From: Scalesia atractyloides
Lineage: Eukaryota > Streptophyta > Magnoliopsida > Asterales > Asteraceae
Assembly: GCA_947069175.1 (NCBI GenBank)
Contig: CAMTDV010000013.1
Span: forward strand, 11,976,501-12,040,500
Reading direction: 5' to 3'
Length of the DNA stretch: 64,000 nucleotides
The translations under genes were made by a program, and so were the position numbers. Below are positions 48,395-58,910 of the stretch, one piece after another. A model generated the notes under the pieces. The model did not search any database, had not been told where the DNA came from, and worked only from the letters and a program-made list of their open reading frames with translations. Within the stretch, counting starts at the first letter, position 1. Every line of letters begins with the position of its first letter.

Positions 48395-48696
48395 GTTTGC
48401 GGTATGACGATTTGTACGATCCGATGGAGTCGTTGGATGTTGAGGAAGCATTGGCTCGGTTGCCTCGTGAGATTGTTGATGCAAGAAACCAGCGTCTTTT
48501 ACGCGCCATGGATGTGTCTATGAAGCATGAATACCTTCCTAAAGATCTACAGGTTCGTTATGGCGATGATAAGGGTGATTGCGTTGATTAGATTTAAAAA
48601 GAAAAGGCACTTTGTACTTTGTAGTGATGTATTTTGTTATTGTTACAGGCTCAGCAGACTCCATTTAGGAGGTATCTGAGTTACATGCCTGCCCTG
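48395..48696 (+). pseudogene. QCR7: QCR7 (cytochrome bc1 14-kDa subunit) gene fragment
   Basis: Exon 48395-48552 encodes LRYDDLYDPMESLDVEEALA, RLPREIVDARNQRLLRAMDV, SMKHEYLPKDLQ in one open frame. After a GT..AG intron, exon 48649-48696 encodes AQQTPFRRYLSYMPAL. QCR7 is the small matrix-side subunit of mitochondrial complex III (ubiquinol-cytochrome c reductase). The first exon (about 30 residues) and the last exon (about 22 residues) are absent, and I found neither within several kb. Both exons lack stops and their splice sites look sound, so the copy is young. A hAT MITE sits in the following intron. I judge it a duplicated fragment rather than a working gene. Confidence 0.8.
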
Positions 48697-48769
48697 GTAA
48701 GTGCCTAACTATCTAATTGTTAAATTTGGATAATGATATATGTTGCCAATTGCTTATTGCTCTTGCTGC

Positions 48770-49125
48770 CATGGTTTTAAAAAACTCTTGAGGCGTGCGC
48801 CTCAAGGCGCACCTCGAGGCGAAACAACCGAAAAATGAGTCTGAGGCATGTCTCATGGGGTTTTATTGTATATGCGCCTCAGAGGGCTCTGAGGCGCTAA
48901 GAAATTAGGGGATTTTGATAGTTGTTTTTTACTTTTTGTGTCAATTTCAAGCATTTCATGTTTTTTTATGTGTGTTTTTGATAAATCTGATGATAAAATC
49001 AGTTAGTATTATTATTTTTATAATATATTTTATTTTTATTGATACCGCCTCGGGCTTACGTCACGTTTCGCCTCACGAGGCGTAAGAAAATGCGTCGAAA
49101 CTCGTTTCCGTTTCTTTAAACCTTG
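48770..49125. mobile_element. hAT MITE with perfect 8-bp duplication
   Basis: Termini CATGGTTTTAAAAAAC and, in reverse, CAAGGTTTAAAGAAAC. Flanks CTTGCTGC (48762-48769 and 49126-49133) are identical. The interior is rich in GAGGCGC/GCGCCTC words. 356 bp, non-coding. Confidence 0.9.
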
Positions 49126-49133
49126 CTTGCTGC

Positions 49134-49889
49134 TTGTGGATTGTTGTCCTTTTAATAGCATGTATAAGTGTTTCCGACTTTTGTGCACACAATGATTATT
49201 TGGTGCTAGTTAGATTGTGAGGATTGTGAAATTTATTAGTTTTTGTCACATAGGCTGATAGATCACGTCTGAAGAATAAATTTGAACATGTTATATAGAA
49301 AGTATGAAAACCTTTTTAATTGAATAAAATTGGCTATACGTTATATCTTATCTTTTCATAGTAGATCAATTATTATCAAGCGCATTGAAGGATTATTCGC
49401 TTAGATTATAGAATAGAGTTAACTGATGGTTTGTTTGCTAACTAGGCATGCATCCAACCATGAAACGTTGGTTTTCAACTTTTGAGTTATATTTTGAACA
49501 ACACACCTGAAATTGGAATTGACATTATAAGCATTTGTTGTACACTTCATTGTTTCTATTGCAACAAAATAGAAATAACATGAGGTCTACACTTCTTAAA
49601 TAAAGCAACACTCATCAACAGGAACAATCCAACAACTAGCAACTTATGTGTTTCTTTCATAGAGGTTGCATGTATAATGTTGACTCCAATGTTATCTCTT
49701 CCAATTATTTATATATGCACTGTAAAAACGGCTCAAAGTGTAAGAAATATGAGAAATATTATGGAGATGACATGTGTCATCAATCTAAATCAATTCAAAA
49801 GGGTAAATAAGTAATTTTCTCATTGATTCAATTAATTGGTAACCTTCCATAACCGTTACCCATTATTATAGGAATACGAATTTGTATAG
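49134..49889. other. No gene seen
   Basis: AT-rich sequence continuing the QCR7 intron or its flank. I looked for the last QCR7 exon here and did not find it. Confidence 0.5.
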
Positions 49890-50201
49890 TGTTATAAAGT
49901 GTTATATTTCATGTAACACGTCTATGAAGGATGTATAGTGTTATTTTCTCTGTAACAGGTCTACGATGAATGTATAGTGTGATATAGTGTTATGTATTCT
50001 GTTTAGGTCTATGATGGATGTATAGTGTTATATAGTGTTATATATTTCTGGTAGCAGGTCTATGATGGATGTATATTGTTATATAGTAGTTATAGTGTTA
50101 TGTATTCTGTAGCAGGTCTATAATTGATGTATAGTGTTATATAGTGTTATATAGTGTTATAGTGTTATATATTTCTGGTAGCAGGTCTATGATGGATGTT
50201 T
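49890..50201. repeat. Minisatellite with TATAGTGTTATATAG units
   Basis: About five copies of a 50-65 bp unit (GTCTATGATGGATGTATAGT, GTTATATAGTGTTATAT, TTTCTGGTAGCAG). It resumes at 53934-53970 after the nested LTR insertion. Confidence 0.85.
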
Positions 50202-51140
50202 AGTGTTGAAGAAGTACCGGTTGAACCTAGGGAAATCCGGGTTATATAAGTTACAACCAGGGTGTCTCTACATAGAGGGTTGTCCTTTCACTTCACTCTC
50301 CATGTGTGAGCTCGCTTAAGCTGATCTGCAAAACTAGCAGCATCGTTAGTCTCGTCACGGGGAAAAGGGTGGTTTTCTCCATGACCACACTCCGGCGTGA
50401 GAATAAGTATTTGTGGATTGAGAGTAAGGTAGCAAGTAAGTGAGTGAGTATGAATGTTTGTAAGCTTATTCGCCTGTCTTTTACCTGGAGATCCGATGCC
50501 GAAAATGTATGTTCAGGAGATGGGCTGGTGGGCCTTGGGCCCGGCCCATACAACCAGAGACATCCGTTTTGTCCCTCTGTGTCAGACATTAAATGCTCCC
50601 TGCAGGAGAATTAATGTCCCCTGTCAGGAGGTGTGCTTTGTCGGATGTTGAGTGGTGTCACGTTTAAAGGCAGCCGTCTCTGGTGTCAGGCCTGCTGCTA
50701 GCCGAAAGTGGAGAAGGTGGAACAGTCACTAGCAGAGATGTGGTTGGTGTATGGTCTGACGTCTGCATCACTGGTCATGGACACTGTCACACGCAACCTG
50801 CCAAGCAACCCTTGGTCACAGTTCTGCCACTTTGTACCCTTGAGTATGGTCAACACCTCTTAGTGCTTACCTCTTCTACGAGGCTGTCAGGGTTTTTCCC
50901 GCCAGCATAGGGTGTCAGGGGTATATCCTTTTGTCCCAAGACTATGAGGCGCTTCTTGTAACATCCGTCAAAAACCGGATTTACCAAACCCGCTTCGTTT
51001 ATTAACCGAACAACCAGTTAAAAATTTCGTTGCATATTTAATGCTCAAATTAATTTTAAACGATACATAATTAATAAGTATATTAGAATATAAAATTTAT
51101 ATTTGAAAATATATTAAAAATAGTGGAATAAAAATAAAAT

Positions 51141-51218
51141 GCTGAAGCCGGGTTTCGAACCCGAGTCAGCCAGAAGCAAAGCCTTAACTCCCATCCTTCC
51201 AACCGCTCCGCCACTTGT
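51141..51218 (-). other. tRNA-like module C0 (reverse)
   Basis: The minus strand reads CAAGTGGCGGAGCGGTTGGA, an A-box region close to tRNA-Leu/Ser type, and CTCGGGTTCGAAACCCGG with a good T-arm stem (CGGG/CCCG) and B box. This is the most tRNA-like of the reverse modules. Confidence 0.6.
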
Positions 51219-51481
51219 GATTTTTGTTTACTTATTGAAACAATTAATACATAAAATCAATCTGGAAATCAAACCCAGTTACACAGCACGCCCAAATCCG
51301 CTGACGCCGGAAAATCCGACGATTTCGTCAATCATCGTCGGTTACCTTTGACTTAACGTAAGTATTAACAACACCATCGGTTATAACCGATGTCCAGTCC
51401 GCGACATTAGTCATAACCGCCGGAAAATTTTGACCAACGAATCAAGTCGGTAATCAGACCAAATTCGTCGATGTTCTTCCC

Positions 51482-51489
51482 TATAAATA
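51482..51489 (+). promoter_or_regulatory. TATA box of solo LTR C
   Basis: CCCTATAAATACACC about 525 bp into the LTR. The position in copy A (CATAAATA, 22603, 540 bp in) is equivalent. Confidence 0.6.
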
Positions 51490-52063
51490 CACCCTCTAGC
51501 CTCTGATAATCTTTTCGCTCACAATCACACCAATTCTCGACGTAATTTCACTCGCCGGAAAATCTCTGCAAGTCGCCGGAAAACTGAGATTTCATCTACA
51601 CGGTAAATACCTTGACTTTTTATGTTTCAATCTGTTGTTAGAATGTTACTAACTTCAATCCAACCATCAGAAACTATTTCAGAAGACGTTGCCGGATTTC
51701 CTGTTTTCGCCGGAAAACTTCTGAAAGTTTCGGAAACTCGCTGTTAACCGGTATGATCATTCAAACCTACTGATAATCGTTACTCAGTAGTTCAATTTCA
51801 CATCTAATCCCTCCAAACTGTTAATTGATCCTAACAGCCGAAGGTCACCAAAACAGAGCCGACGAATCGTTGCCGGACTTCTGAAGAAGACGATCTGTTC
51901 GGTACTTTCTTTCCCCAAACTCTTCTGTTCAATACTTTTCAATTGTTCATATTATTCATTAACCGAATTAATCAAGTAACAGTTAGTTAACCGATGTCTG
52001 TGTTTTGAACGAGGAAGACGAAGTTGTGTATGTTATAAGATTAATTAAAATCGATATTATGAA

Positions 52064-52476
52064 TGGGTTAGACACACAGTCCAGCGGTGGACTGTATGCA
52101 AACAATATGCATACGTCCCGAGTTCGATCCTTGACACACACACATTCGCTGTAATAAAATGTCTTTTTTTAAAACTGAACCGGATCCACAACAGTAAGAT
52201 GTTAAGTATAATAAAAACTACAATATTTACCAAGTTAGACACACAGTCCAACGGTGGACTATGTGCCAACCTAAACCACGGGTCCCGGGTTCGAGACCTG
52301 TGGCTGGCACCGAGTCGATACATTAAATCCTTTTTAAAATAAATGATTTTCGGATTAACTTAATTAGTATATAAATATAATTAAAAACAGAAATATTTCG
52401 GGTTAGACACATAGCTCAGTTGGTAGAGCTGCGTGCACGCGTACGAGAGGTCACGGGTTCGAGTCTCACCCAGCGC
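52064..52476 (+). repeat. Three tRNA-like modules, copy C
   Basis: Starts at about 52064, 52232 and 52400 (spacing 168 and 168 bp). B boxes are GAGTTCGATCC, GGGTTCGAGAC and GGGTTCGAGTC. The third has A box TAGCTCAGTTGG. Confidence 0.78.
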
Positions 52477-52965
52477 ACACATATAACCGACCGAACCGGT
52501 CAACGGTCAACGGTCAACAAGTCAACGGTCAACGGTCAAAAATCAACATTTTTTTATTATTTTTATTTATTTATTTAAATTAAAAATCAATTAAAAATAC
52601 TTAAAAATAACATTTTTAAAGTTAGAAAATAGCCTTAAACTCACAAAAATATATCCAAAAATCCTACTAAAATTGATTAATAAAATCCGCTTATTTACCG
52701 AACTGTTATGTTATTATCTAGGTTAGTTTCTCTCGTGGTTAAATCCAACTTCGTGCGCACTTATCATCAACCAAGAAACGCAAACACTGTGAGTGAATCT
52801 TACAACTCCCCTTTTTATTACACGTTTTGGGGTGTATCATGTGTCACTTAAACTAATTCGTTTATTCAAACTCGTGCCATACCATATTATGATTTAAACT
52901 TAGAATGTAAATATTGATTGCAGTTATGTATTACATATTGTCAAGTTATATGCAAATTATTTGTT

Positions 52966-53135
52966 AGGCCCATCAGTTCCTCGTGGGAGACGAGTTGAAC
53001 AACGCGTGCCTTAAAACTCATTCATTAGGCCCATCAGTTCGTAGAACAACGCGTGCCTCAAAACTCATTCATTAGGCCCATCAGTTCCTCGTGGGAGACG
53101 AGTTAAGCAACGCGTGCCTCAAAACAATCTATAAT
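52966..53135. repeat. Tandem repeat in solo LTR C
   Basis: Three units with AGGCCCATCAGTTCCTCGTG, GGAGACGAGTT and CAACGCGTGCCT; the middle unit lacks about 15 bp. Not shared with copies A and B. Confidence 0.85.
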
Positions 53136-53599
53136 TGTATGTGTGTGCATTATTTAATATTAAGTGATTTGTGAATAAGTTTACATCTATATTTACTCAT
53201 ATGTGGTTACGCACTTTATTTATAATCAATTCAATAAACTTGTTTAAATGTTTTTCATAGGATTCACTCGCCAACTTTTTGTTGATCCAAAAACCATTTT
53301 TACACATGATACAGGTGAACAGGATGAAGCAAGGAAAACATAGGAAATGTCTTAGAAGAAAATAATGAAGTCTAGAAAGATGTGTAGAACATGTTGTAAT
53401 TATGATTGTATGATTCCCTTTAAATTGTAGTAATAAATATGAAACGTTATAATAAATGTCATGAGCTTTGATGAAAACCCAATCATGCCCCGATCACCTT
53501 TTCCGCTGCGGGTCGGGGTGTGACACTTCTCATGTGTGCCTTGTTCTTGCAAGGTTTTAGGATTCGCATCTCAGAGGGTGTTCTGCGCAGGGTCAAGTA

Positions 53600-53850
53600 T
53601 CCTGCGCGCGTGAGTCTAACTTGCCGCTGTGACAAGTATACAAGGTTCGTTGTGTGACTTGTGTTGTTTAGTCTAACTTGTCGTAGCGTTGAGTGAGCAA
53701 GACTCGTTGTGTGACTTAATAATATTGGTCTAATTCACCGTTGCGCTGAGTGCGCAAGGTTTATTGCATGACATGTTGGTGTTGGTCTAATTCACCGTTG
53801 CACTGAGTGCGCAAGGCTCATTGTATGACCTATTGGTGTTGAAAAACACG
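53600..53850. repeat. Tandem repeat at the end of solo LTR E
   Basis: Four units of about 62-66 bp with GTCTAACTTG or GTCTAATTCACCGTTGC, GAGTGCGCAAGG and TTGTGTGACTT words. Confidence 0.8.
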
Positions 53851-54225
53851 CACCGTTGCATGTTGCATGCAAGGTTATCCTTATAAAGTGTAGTCAAGGA
53901 TATGGTCATTTGGGACCATACCTCCTCAAGTGTTATATAGTGTTATAGTGTTATTTTTGGTAGCAGGTCATTATTTGCAATGCTATGGTGTCTTATTTTT
54001 ATGTTCATGGTGTTTTACTGTAAAAACACCATGGATTAAAACATTCAATCGAAACGTAATTTTTTCTCTACATGAGTATAACAATATGGTACCCATATTA
54101 AAGATAAAAAGCACTCGTTATTACAGTGTAACTTATTTTAAAAAAGAGTTACATATAAAAAGTTATTGACGTTTAATAAAGAAGGGGGAACTTGCATGTG
54201 CGTTGCATGTAACTTTCTAAACTTA

Positions 54226-54395
54226 AAAATATTAAATTTATCTTTATACCCTTAATCTAGAAAATTAATTATTTTAATGGTAAACACTATTTACAAGATT
54301 GTCATCAAGATCTTAACCATTAGATTAAAGATCTAACGATTTAGATTCTTTCTTATCTTTCTTACAAAAAATACCTTTTTTTATAATAAACTCAC

Positions 54396-54447
<52 letters not shown>

Positions 54448-54784
54448 AGAGAGAGAGAGAGAGAGAGAGAAGATTTACACATGCGTAATTTGTTATATTT
54501 ACACATGTGTCAAAAAATCTAATAAGAGTGATTTTTAGATGAGAAATGAATTATTTGATGTTGTCAATTCTTTTTTGTAATGTTGTATTTTAATTACAAT
54601 AAGGTTTGTATTAAAAATGTTAAATTTATCTTTATACCCTTAATCTATAAATTTAGTTATTTTAATGGTAAACACTATTAACAATATTGTCATCAAGATC
54701 TCAACCATTAGATTAAAGATCTAACGATTTAGATTCTTTCTTACCTTTCTTACAAAAAATACCTTTTTTTTATAATAAACTCAC

Positions 54785-54876
<92 letters not shown>

Positions 54877-55025
54877 AGATTTACACATGCGTAATTTGTT
54901 ATATTTACACATGTGTCAAAAAATCTAATAAGAGTGATTTTTAGATGAGAAATGAATTATTTGATGTTGTCAATTCTTTTTTGTGATGTTGTATTTTAAT
55001 TACAATAAGGTTTGTATTGAAAAAT
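54226..55025. repeat. Tandem duplication of about 400 bp with TA and GA microsatellites
   Basis: Copy 1 starts at about 54226 and copy 2 at about 54617. Shared blocks: TTAAATTTATCTTTATACCC, ATTAGATTAAAGATCTAACG, ACTCACCATACATACAT, the (TA)n-(GA)n tract, ATTTACACATGCGTAATTTG and GATGTTGTCAATTCTTTTTT. The TA tract is longer in copy 2. Non-coding. Confidence 0.92.
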
Positions 55026-55095
55026 TGGTTTTGATCGGTTTTCTCATGGTTCTCGCAATGTTTAGTTTTCCCAAGATAACATTCCCATATATATA

Positions 55096-55502
55096 GGGTA
55101 GGGTTCGGCTACAAAGTCTAAATTTCCTAAAAAGTGTAAAAAGTCATAAAACCATATAATTTCAGCCATAAAACGCATTTAAACACCCACAAATAACATA
55201 GTGAAGACTACTAAAACACCATATTCAAACCATAATAGTTAATAAAACTTTAAACACACAATCGTATAACTGTGAATATAAAACACATGTTAATCAACGT
55301 AAAACACAAGAATGTTTGTTATTCAATAACCAGAGCCTTATCATCAACCACAAAACATAACCCACATATATAGTGTTTTAGCAATCTTGATTTTGTTATT
55401 TATGAGTTTTGGATGTGTTTTATGGTTTTATGGTTGACATTTTGATGTTTCTGACTTTTTACACTTTTTAGGAAATTTGGACTTTGTACTCAACTTGTAG
55501 CA
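55096..55502. mobile_element. MITE with about 50-bp inverted termini
   Basis: TACAAAGTCTAAATTTCCTA and AAAAAGTGTAAAAAGTCA on the left recur inverted on the right (TGACTTTTTACACTTTTTAG, GAAATTTGGACTTTGTACT). Flanked by TATATATA on both sides. The interior has repeated AAAACACC/AAAACAC words. Confidence 0.88.
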
Positions 55503-55939
55503 TATATATAGGTCGGTTATCGTACAATACCCACTATTGTACAATGTGTACGCGATAACCACAACCATAGGATCTGATACAATCTTCATTTCATTAAACG
55601 CGGTAGCACAATGGTAATAATCAAATAATAAATAGAAATCGAATAAAAAGGGATAAAATTGTCGGTTGGAACTCTCTAATTCCCAGTAAATTAATTGGCG
55701 AGATTCCAAACTCAAATCGAAATTTAAGCTCTAAATCTCTCTTCCATTTCATCAATCAACACACATTGAGAGGCAACTTCATCCTCTTCTCCATCTTGAT
55801 TCTGTCGCCGAATAGAAAAAGAGAGCCGATGAACATGACGATTATAGAATTGGGAGGTAAGCCTTGGATTTAATGACCTTTAATGTTTTGGTATTGAACG
55901 ATAATAACTTGACCTTTAATGTTTTGGTATTCATTCTCT
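55503..55939. other. Short hairpin and unassigned DNA
   Basis: GGTTATCGTACAATA and its partner TATTGTACA..CGCGATAACC (55514-55560) form an imperfect hairpin, perhaps another MITE end. A two-copy word TTTAATGTTTTGGTATT lies at 55880-55932. No gene supported. Confidence 0.4.
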
Positions 55940-57278
55940 TTACGGACCACGCAAAATACTTCTCCAAATTTTAGCGTCCTTTACCTTGACATGTTTCTCA
56001 AAACGCCACTTCCATTCAGCAAAAACTTCTCCATCAAGCATTCTAGGAATTCTAGTGGTGGTTCCAATGATGGAATCAAGTTCTTGATGTTTGTTTGTAG
56101 CGACTAAGTTCAGGTCAACAATCAAATCAGTGTCCCCTTTGGAGTTCTGTTTCGAGTCTAGATCAACAGACAAGAGTACACAAGAAAGTGTGTTTTCGAG
56201 TCGCAACACTAGTCGAGATCAATATCAGTCAGAATGAAATGACAATCTTCTCAGTCGCAATCCCACTCGAGATCCCAAGGTTTCGAGCGATTACCACTAG
56301 CAATAACTTCAGTCGGAATCTCTTGATTGTGAGAAAAACAACACCAGTCGCAATCTCTTGATTTCGAATAGACAACACTAGTCGAATCCCGGTAGCAATC
56401 TTAGGATTCGAGTTGGAATCAAAGCAGCAACCACGAGTCGGAACCTTTAAGAAACGTCTAGAATTCGAAACCTACAAAACAGATTGTTAGAGATAATATC
56501 GCAATCCCGAGAAATCAGGACTTCAAACTCAAAAGATTTCGAGAAATCTTCTGAATGATTTGCAACAAACTTCCTAGATTCTCGCAAACAGTTTCTTGTG
56601 AATACTCAAACAAAATAGCTTTGATTTCTTGATTTTTTTTATGAACAGTGAATGAACATAATGATGAATAATGACTTGAAATCCGTGAAAAACAGCCTCA
56701 ATAGTACTTGAGACTTTAAATATGACACCCGCAACCTTCAAACACACCTCGAAAACCAATCAGCACAACCTTTTCAGTCGTTCTTGAATCAGATGATAAC
56801 AGTCGAACCATGAAGTAGGTTCTTGGCTCTGTTACCAATTATAAGTCCCGTGACAGGATCTTTCAATAATATCAATCAAGGGTTTTGTATTCGTGCGGAA
56901 TCCAAACACAAAACTGTTTCAAGAACAATAAACACAATAACATATGAATCAGAAGCTTGACATTGCATACACCAAACGATGTCAGATACAAATCAATCCT
57001 TGTGTTTAGGTTGTCACTATTACTTCTCTCAAGCTGATTAACCCCTAATAGACACAAGGGTTATCTATATATACACCATACCGAGCCTAAAGCCCCTAAC
57101 ATGCCTAGCCGAAACCAACACATAACCCACAATATAGACCCAAAATGTAAACCAACTAATTACATCACAAGCCCAAACCAAGTTAACTACTTAACCCATT
57201 ATGCATAAACCTTAAGGTTCAAACAGTTAATTTCGAACCGAAGTTTTTAATACAAGCTCAATGTTCGCCATACCAACA
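55940..57278 (-). mobile_element. Partial copia element 3: 5' LTR, PBS, leader, gag start
   Basis: Minus-strand order. The LTR is about 57278-56851, starting TGTTGGTATGGC. The PBS is TGGTAACAGAGC at 56837-56826, one base off the initiator-Met type. A 600-bp leader is rich in AGTCG/CAATC words. A gag piece (56209-55940) reads IIGTTTRIPRMLDGEVFAEW, KWRFEKHVKVKDAKIWRSIL. The rest of gag and pol is missing. The LTR shares GTGCGGAATCC and the CCAACA end with copia element 1. Confidence 0.65.
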
Positions 57279-57299
57279 AGCATAACTTTTTTTCTCTTT

Positions 57300-58690
57300 T
57301 TTATCTTTTTTTTTTCATTTGAGCCATCAACTCTTTACAATTACGTTGAACCTTTTTTTGTCTTCTTCCTTCTCCTTAATGAGCTCCTTTATAACTTCAT
57401 TTAACTTCTTAATCTACAAAACAACCAAGTTTCCTTCACCATAATTTACCCTAGATTCATATCAAGACAGCAATACTTCTGAACAGTGTATTTGGTATCA
57501 TAACCAACCTAATTTGCAAACAAATATTGTTTACACCCGTACAAACAACTACATGTTTCTACCTAAATCCACACTCTACATGTCAGTTAACAACTTTGGG
57601 TGTGCAATGAGTTCATTTGTTGGTGATACTTTGGCTTCTATTTTAAACAAATACTTCACTTCACAGAACAAAAAACTAATAGCAGTAATATATAAAAATA
57701 TGCATGAGTCTATGATTATTCTTAGAATTAGAAAATAAACAATAAACGTACCTTGGTATATTGTTTGTTGTGTACATACGATCAACAATGCCTAACCTGT
57801 ACACTTTTCCTTTTTCATGCCCCCAGCATCTCGTTTCCACAAGTGTTGGTCAAATTTGGGAGGTTGATCACCTTACTTCTCCACAAGATATCCATCGTAC
57901 TTAGCCTTTGGGATAAACATGTAATTACATTATTCAAATTTCAGGTTCTGTTTTTTTCTTTTAGAATATGTTATTTGGATTTACTTCAACTTACCGTAAT
58001 CTCCTTTGCCCTATAATCAACCCACACCAGATTTTATTGAATGTTCCCTTCTGAATCAATGTGTCCGAAACTAGCGAACTACTACCACTTGGATCTCTAT
58101 CCAAAGGCATGCTTCCTTCCCTACAATGTGATTGTTTCCACATCTCATGTTTTGACAGTTCACACCCTATTATCATAGCCTATAAAGGAAAATTTATGAA
58201 GTTAATAAACTTAGTAATATTGACATAGTGTATATTAACTAAAGCATGACACCTCCATAAACAATATATACTTGTATACCAAACTCTTCAAATTGTTTAG
58301 ACTTATGCATCAGATCCAAAGTTATGCATAAACTGACCCATATAGATAATCCTATTAAAGTATAGTTTTTTTAAATCAAATGTTCGTTAAAGTGGGTAAC
58401 ATCTTTTAACGCTTTTATTTTTGTAGTCGTATAGTATAGCTCTGAGGTCATGTAATCCAATTGTCAATCATTTGTTTTCATGTATCAGTTCTTGTTCTTA
58501 TCTCATGCTGGTTTAAACTTAAGAAGAACGGACATACCAATTCCAACTTGTAAACCTTGCTCCCTCATCTTTTTTGGCCTTATTGCGTACCTTGTTTTTA
58601 CCATCAATGCACTTCTCCCGGAACCTATGAATTTCTGCATCGCATCTCTCCCACTGAAAATAACTTTGAAAAAGTAAAAGTTTTTATTAA
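57300..58690 (-). pseudogene. Ptta/En/Spm-type transposon protein gene fragment
   Basis: Four separate minus-strand pieces look coding. They are near 58660-58530 (CDAEIHRFREKCIDGKNKVR, then KKDEGARFTSWNWYV), 58176-58030 (SKHEMWKQSHCREGSMPLDR, then SLVSDTLIQKGTFNKIWCG), 57900-57790 (DQPPKFDQHLWKRDAGGMKK), and 57420-57340 (IKKLNEVIKELIKEKEEDKK, coiled coil). The second and third resemble the plant Ptta/En/Spm (Transposase_24) proteins I remember, which carry a Lys-x-Glu-x-Trp-x3-His block. In-frame stops occur between and within pieces. A CACTA element lies 200 bp away, but a link is not shown. Confidence 0.4.
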
Positions 58691-58910
58691 ATGATAACAT
58701 GGACATGATTTTAAATCAAATTTTTAGAAAGAAATAAAGAAAACCACATATAAAACTTGTATATGTGATTACTTTGATAATCAAATCATAAGTGGCACAA
58801 TCATGTTCCGTGGAATAGGATACCCACACTTAGAACCGAAATTAACTTTGGGGTAAGCTTATCATTTAGCTCAATAGTGGAACCAAACGTGAGTATAGGG
58901 TATAAATTAA

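Larger units (their letters stand above)
50957..53525 (+). mobile_element. Solo LTR C of the tRNA-like-module family
   Basis: 2569 bp from TGTAACATCCGTC to TCGGGGTGTGACA, flanked by the perfect duplication CTTCT (50952-50956 and 53526-53530). Same order of parts as copies A and B. A good TATA box, TATAAATA at 51482, supports plus orientation. Nested in solo LTR E. No internal region attached. Confidence 0.92.
50207..53928. mobile_element. Solo LTR E (about 1.15 kb net), interrupted by solo LTR C
   Basis: Ends are TGAAGAAGTACC and ACCTCCTCA, flanked by the perfect duplication AGTGT (50202-50206, 53929-53933). Net length without LTR C is about 1148 bp. No coding sequence. Orientation not determined. 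The end part has a tandem repeat of about 62 bp at 53600-53850. Confidence 0.85.

Noticed and set aside
47540..49125. One hAT element carrying the QCR7 fragment
   Set aside because: The start at 47540 looks hAT-like, but no matching opposite end was found; the MITE at 48770-49125 has its own perfect 8-bp duplication.
52966..53135. CRISPR-like array
   Set aside because: Plain tandem repeats within an LTR, no distinct spacers; plant nuclear context.
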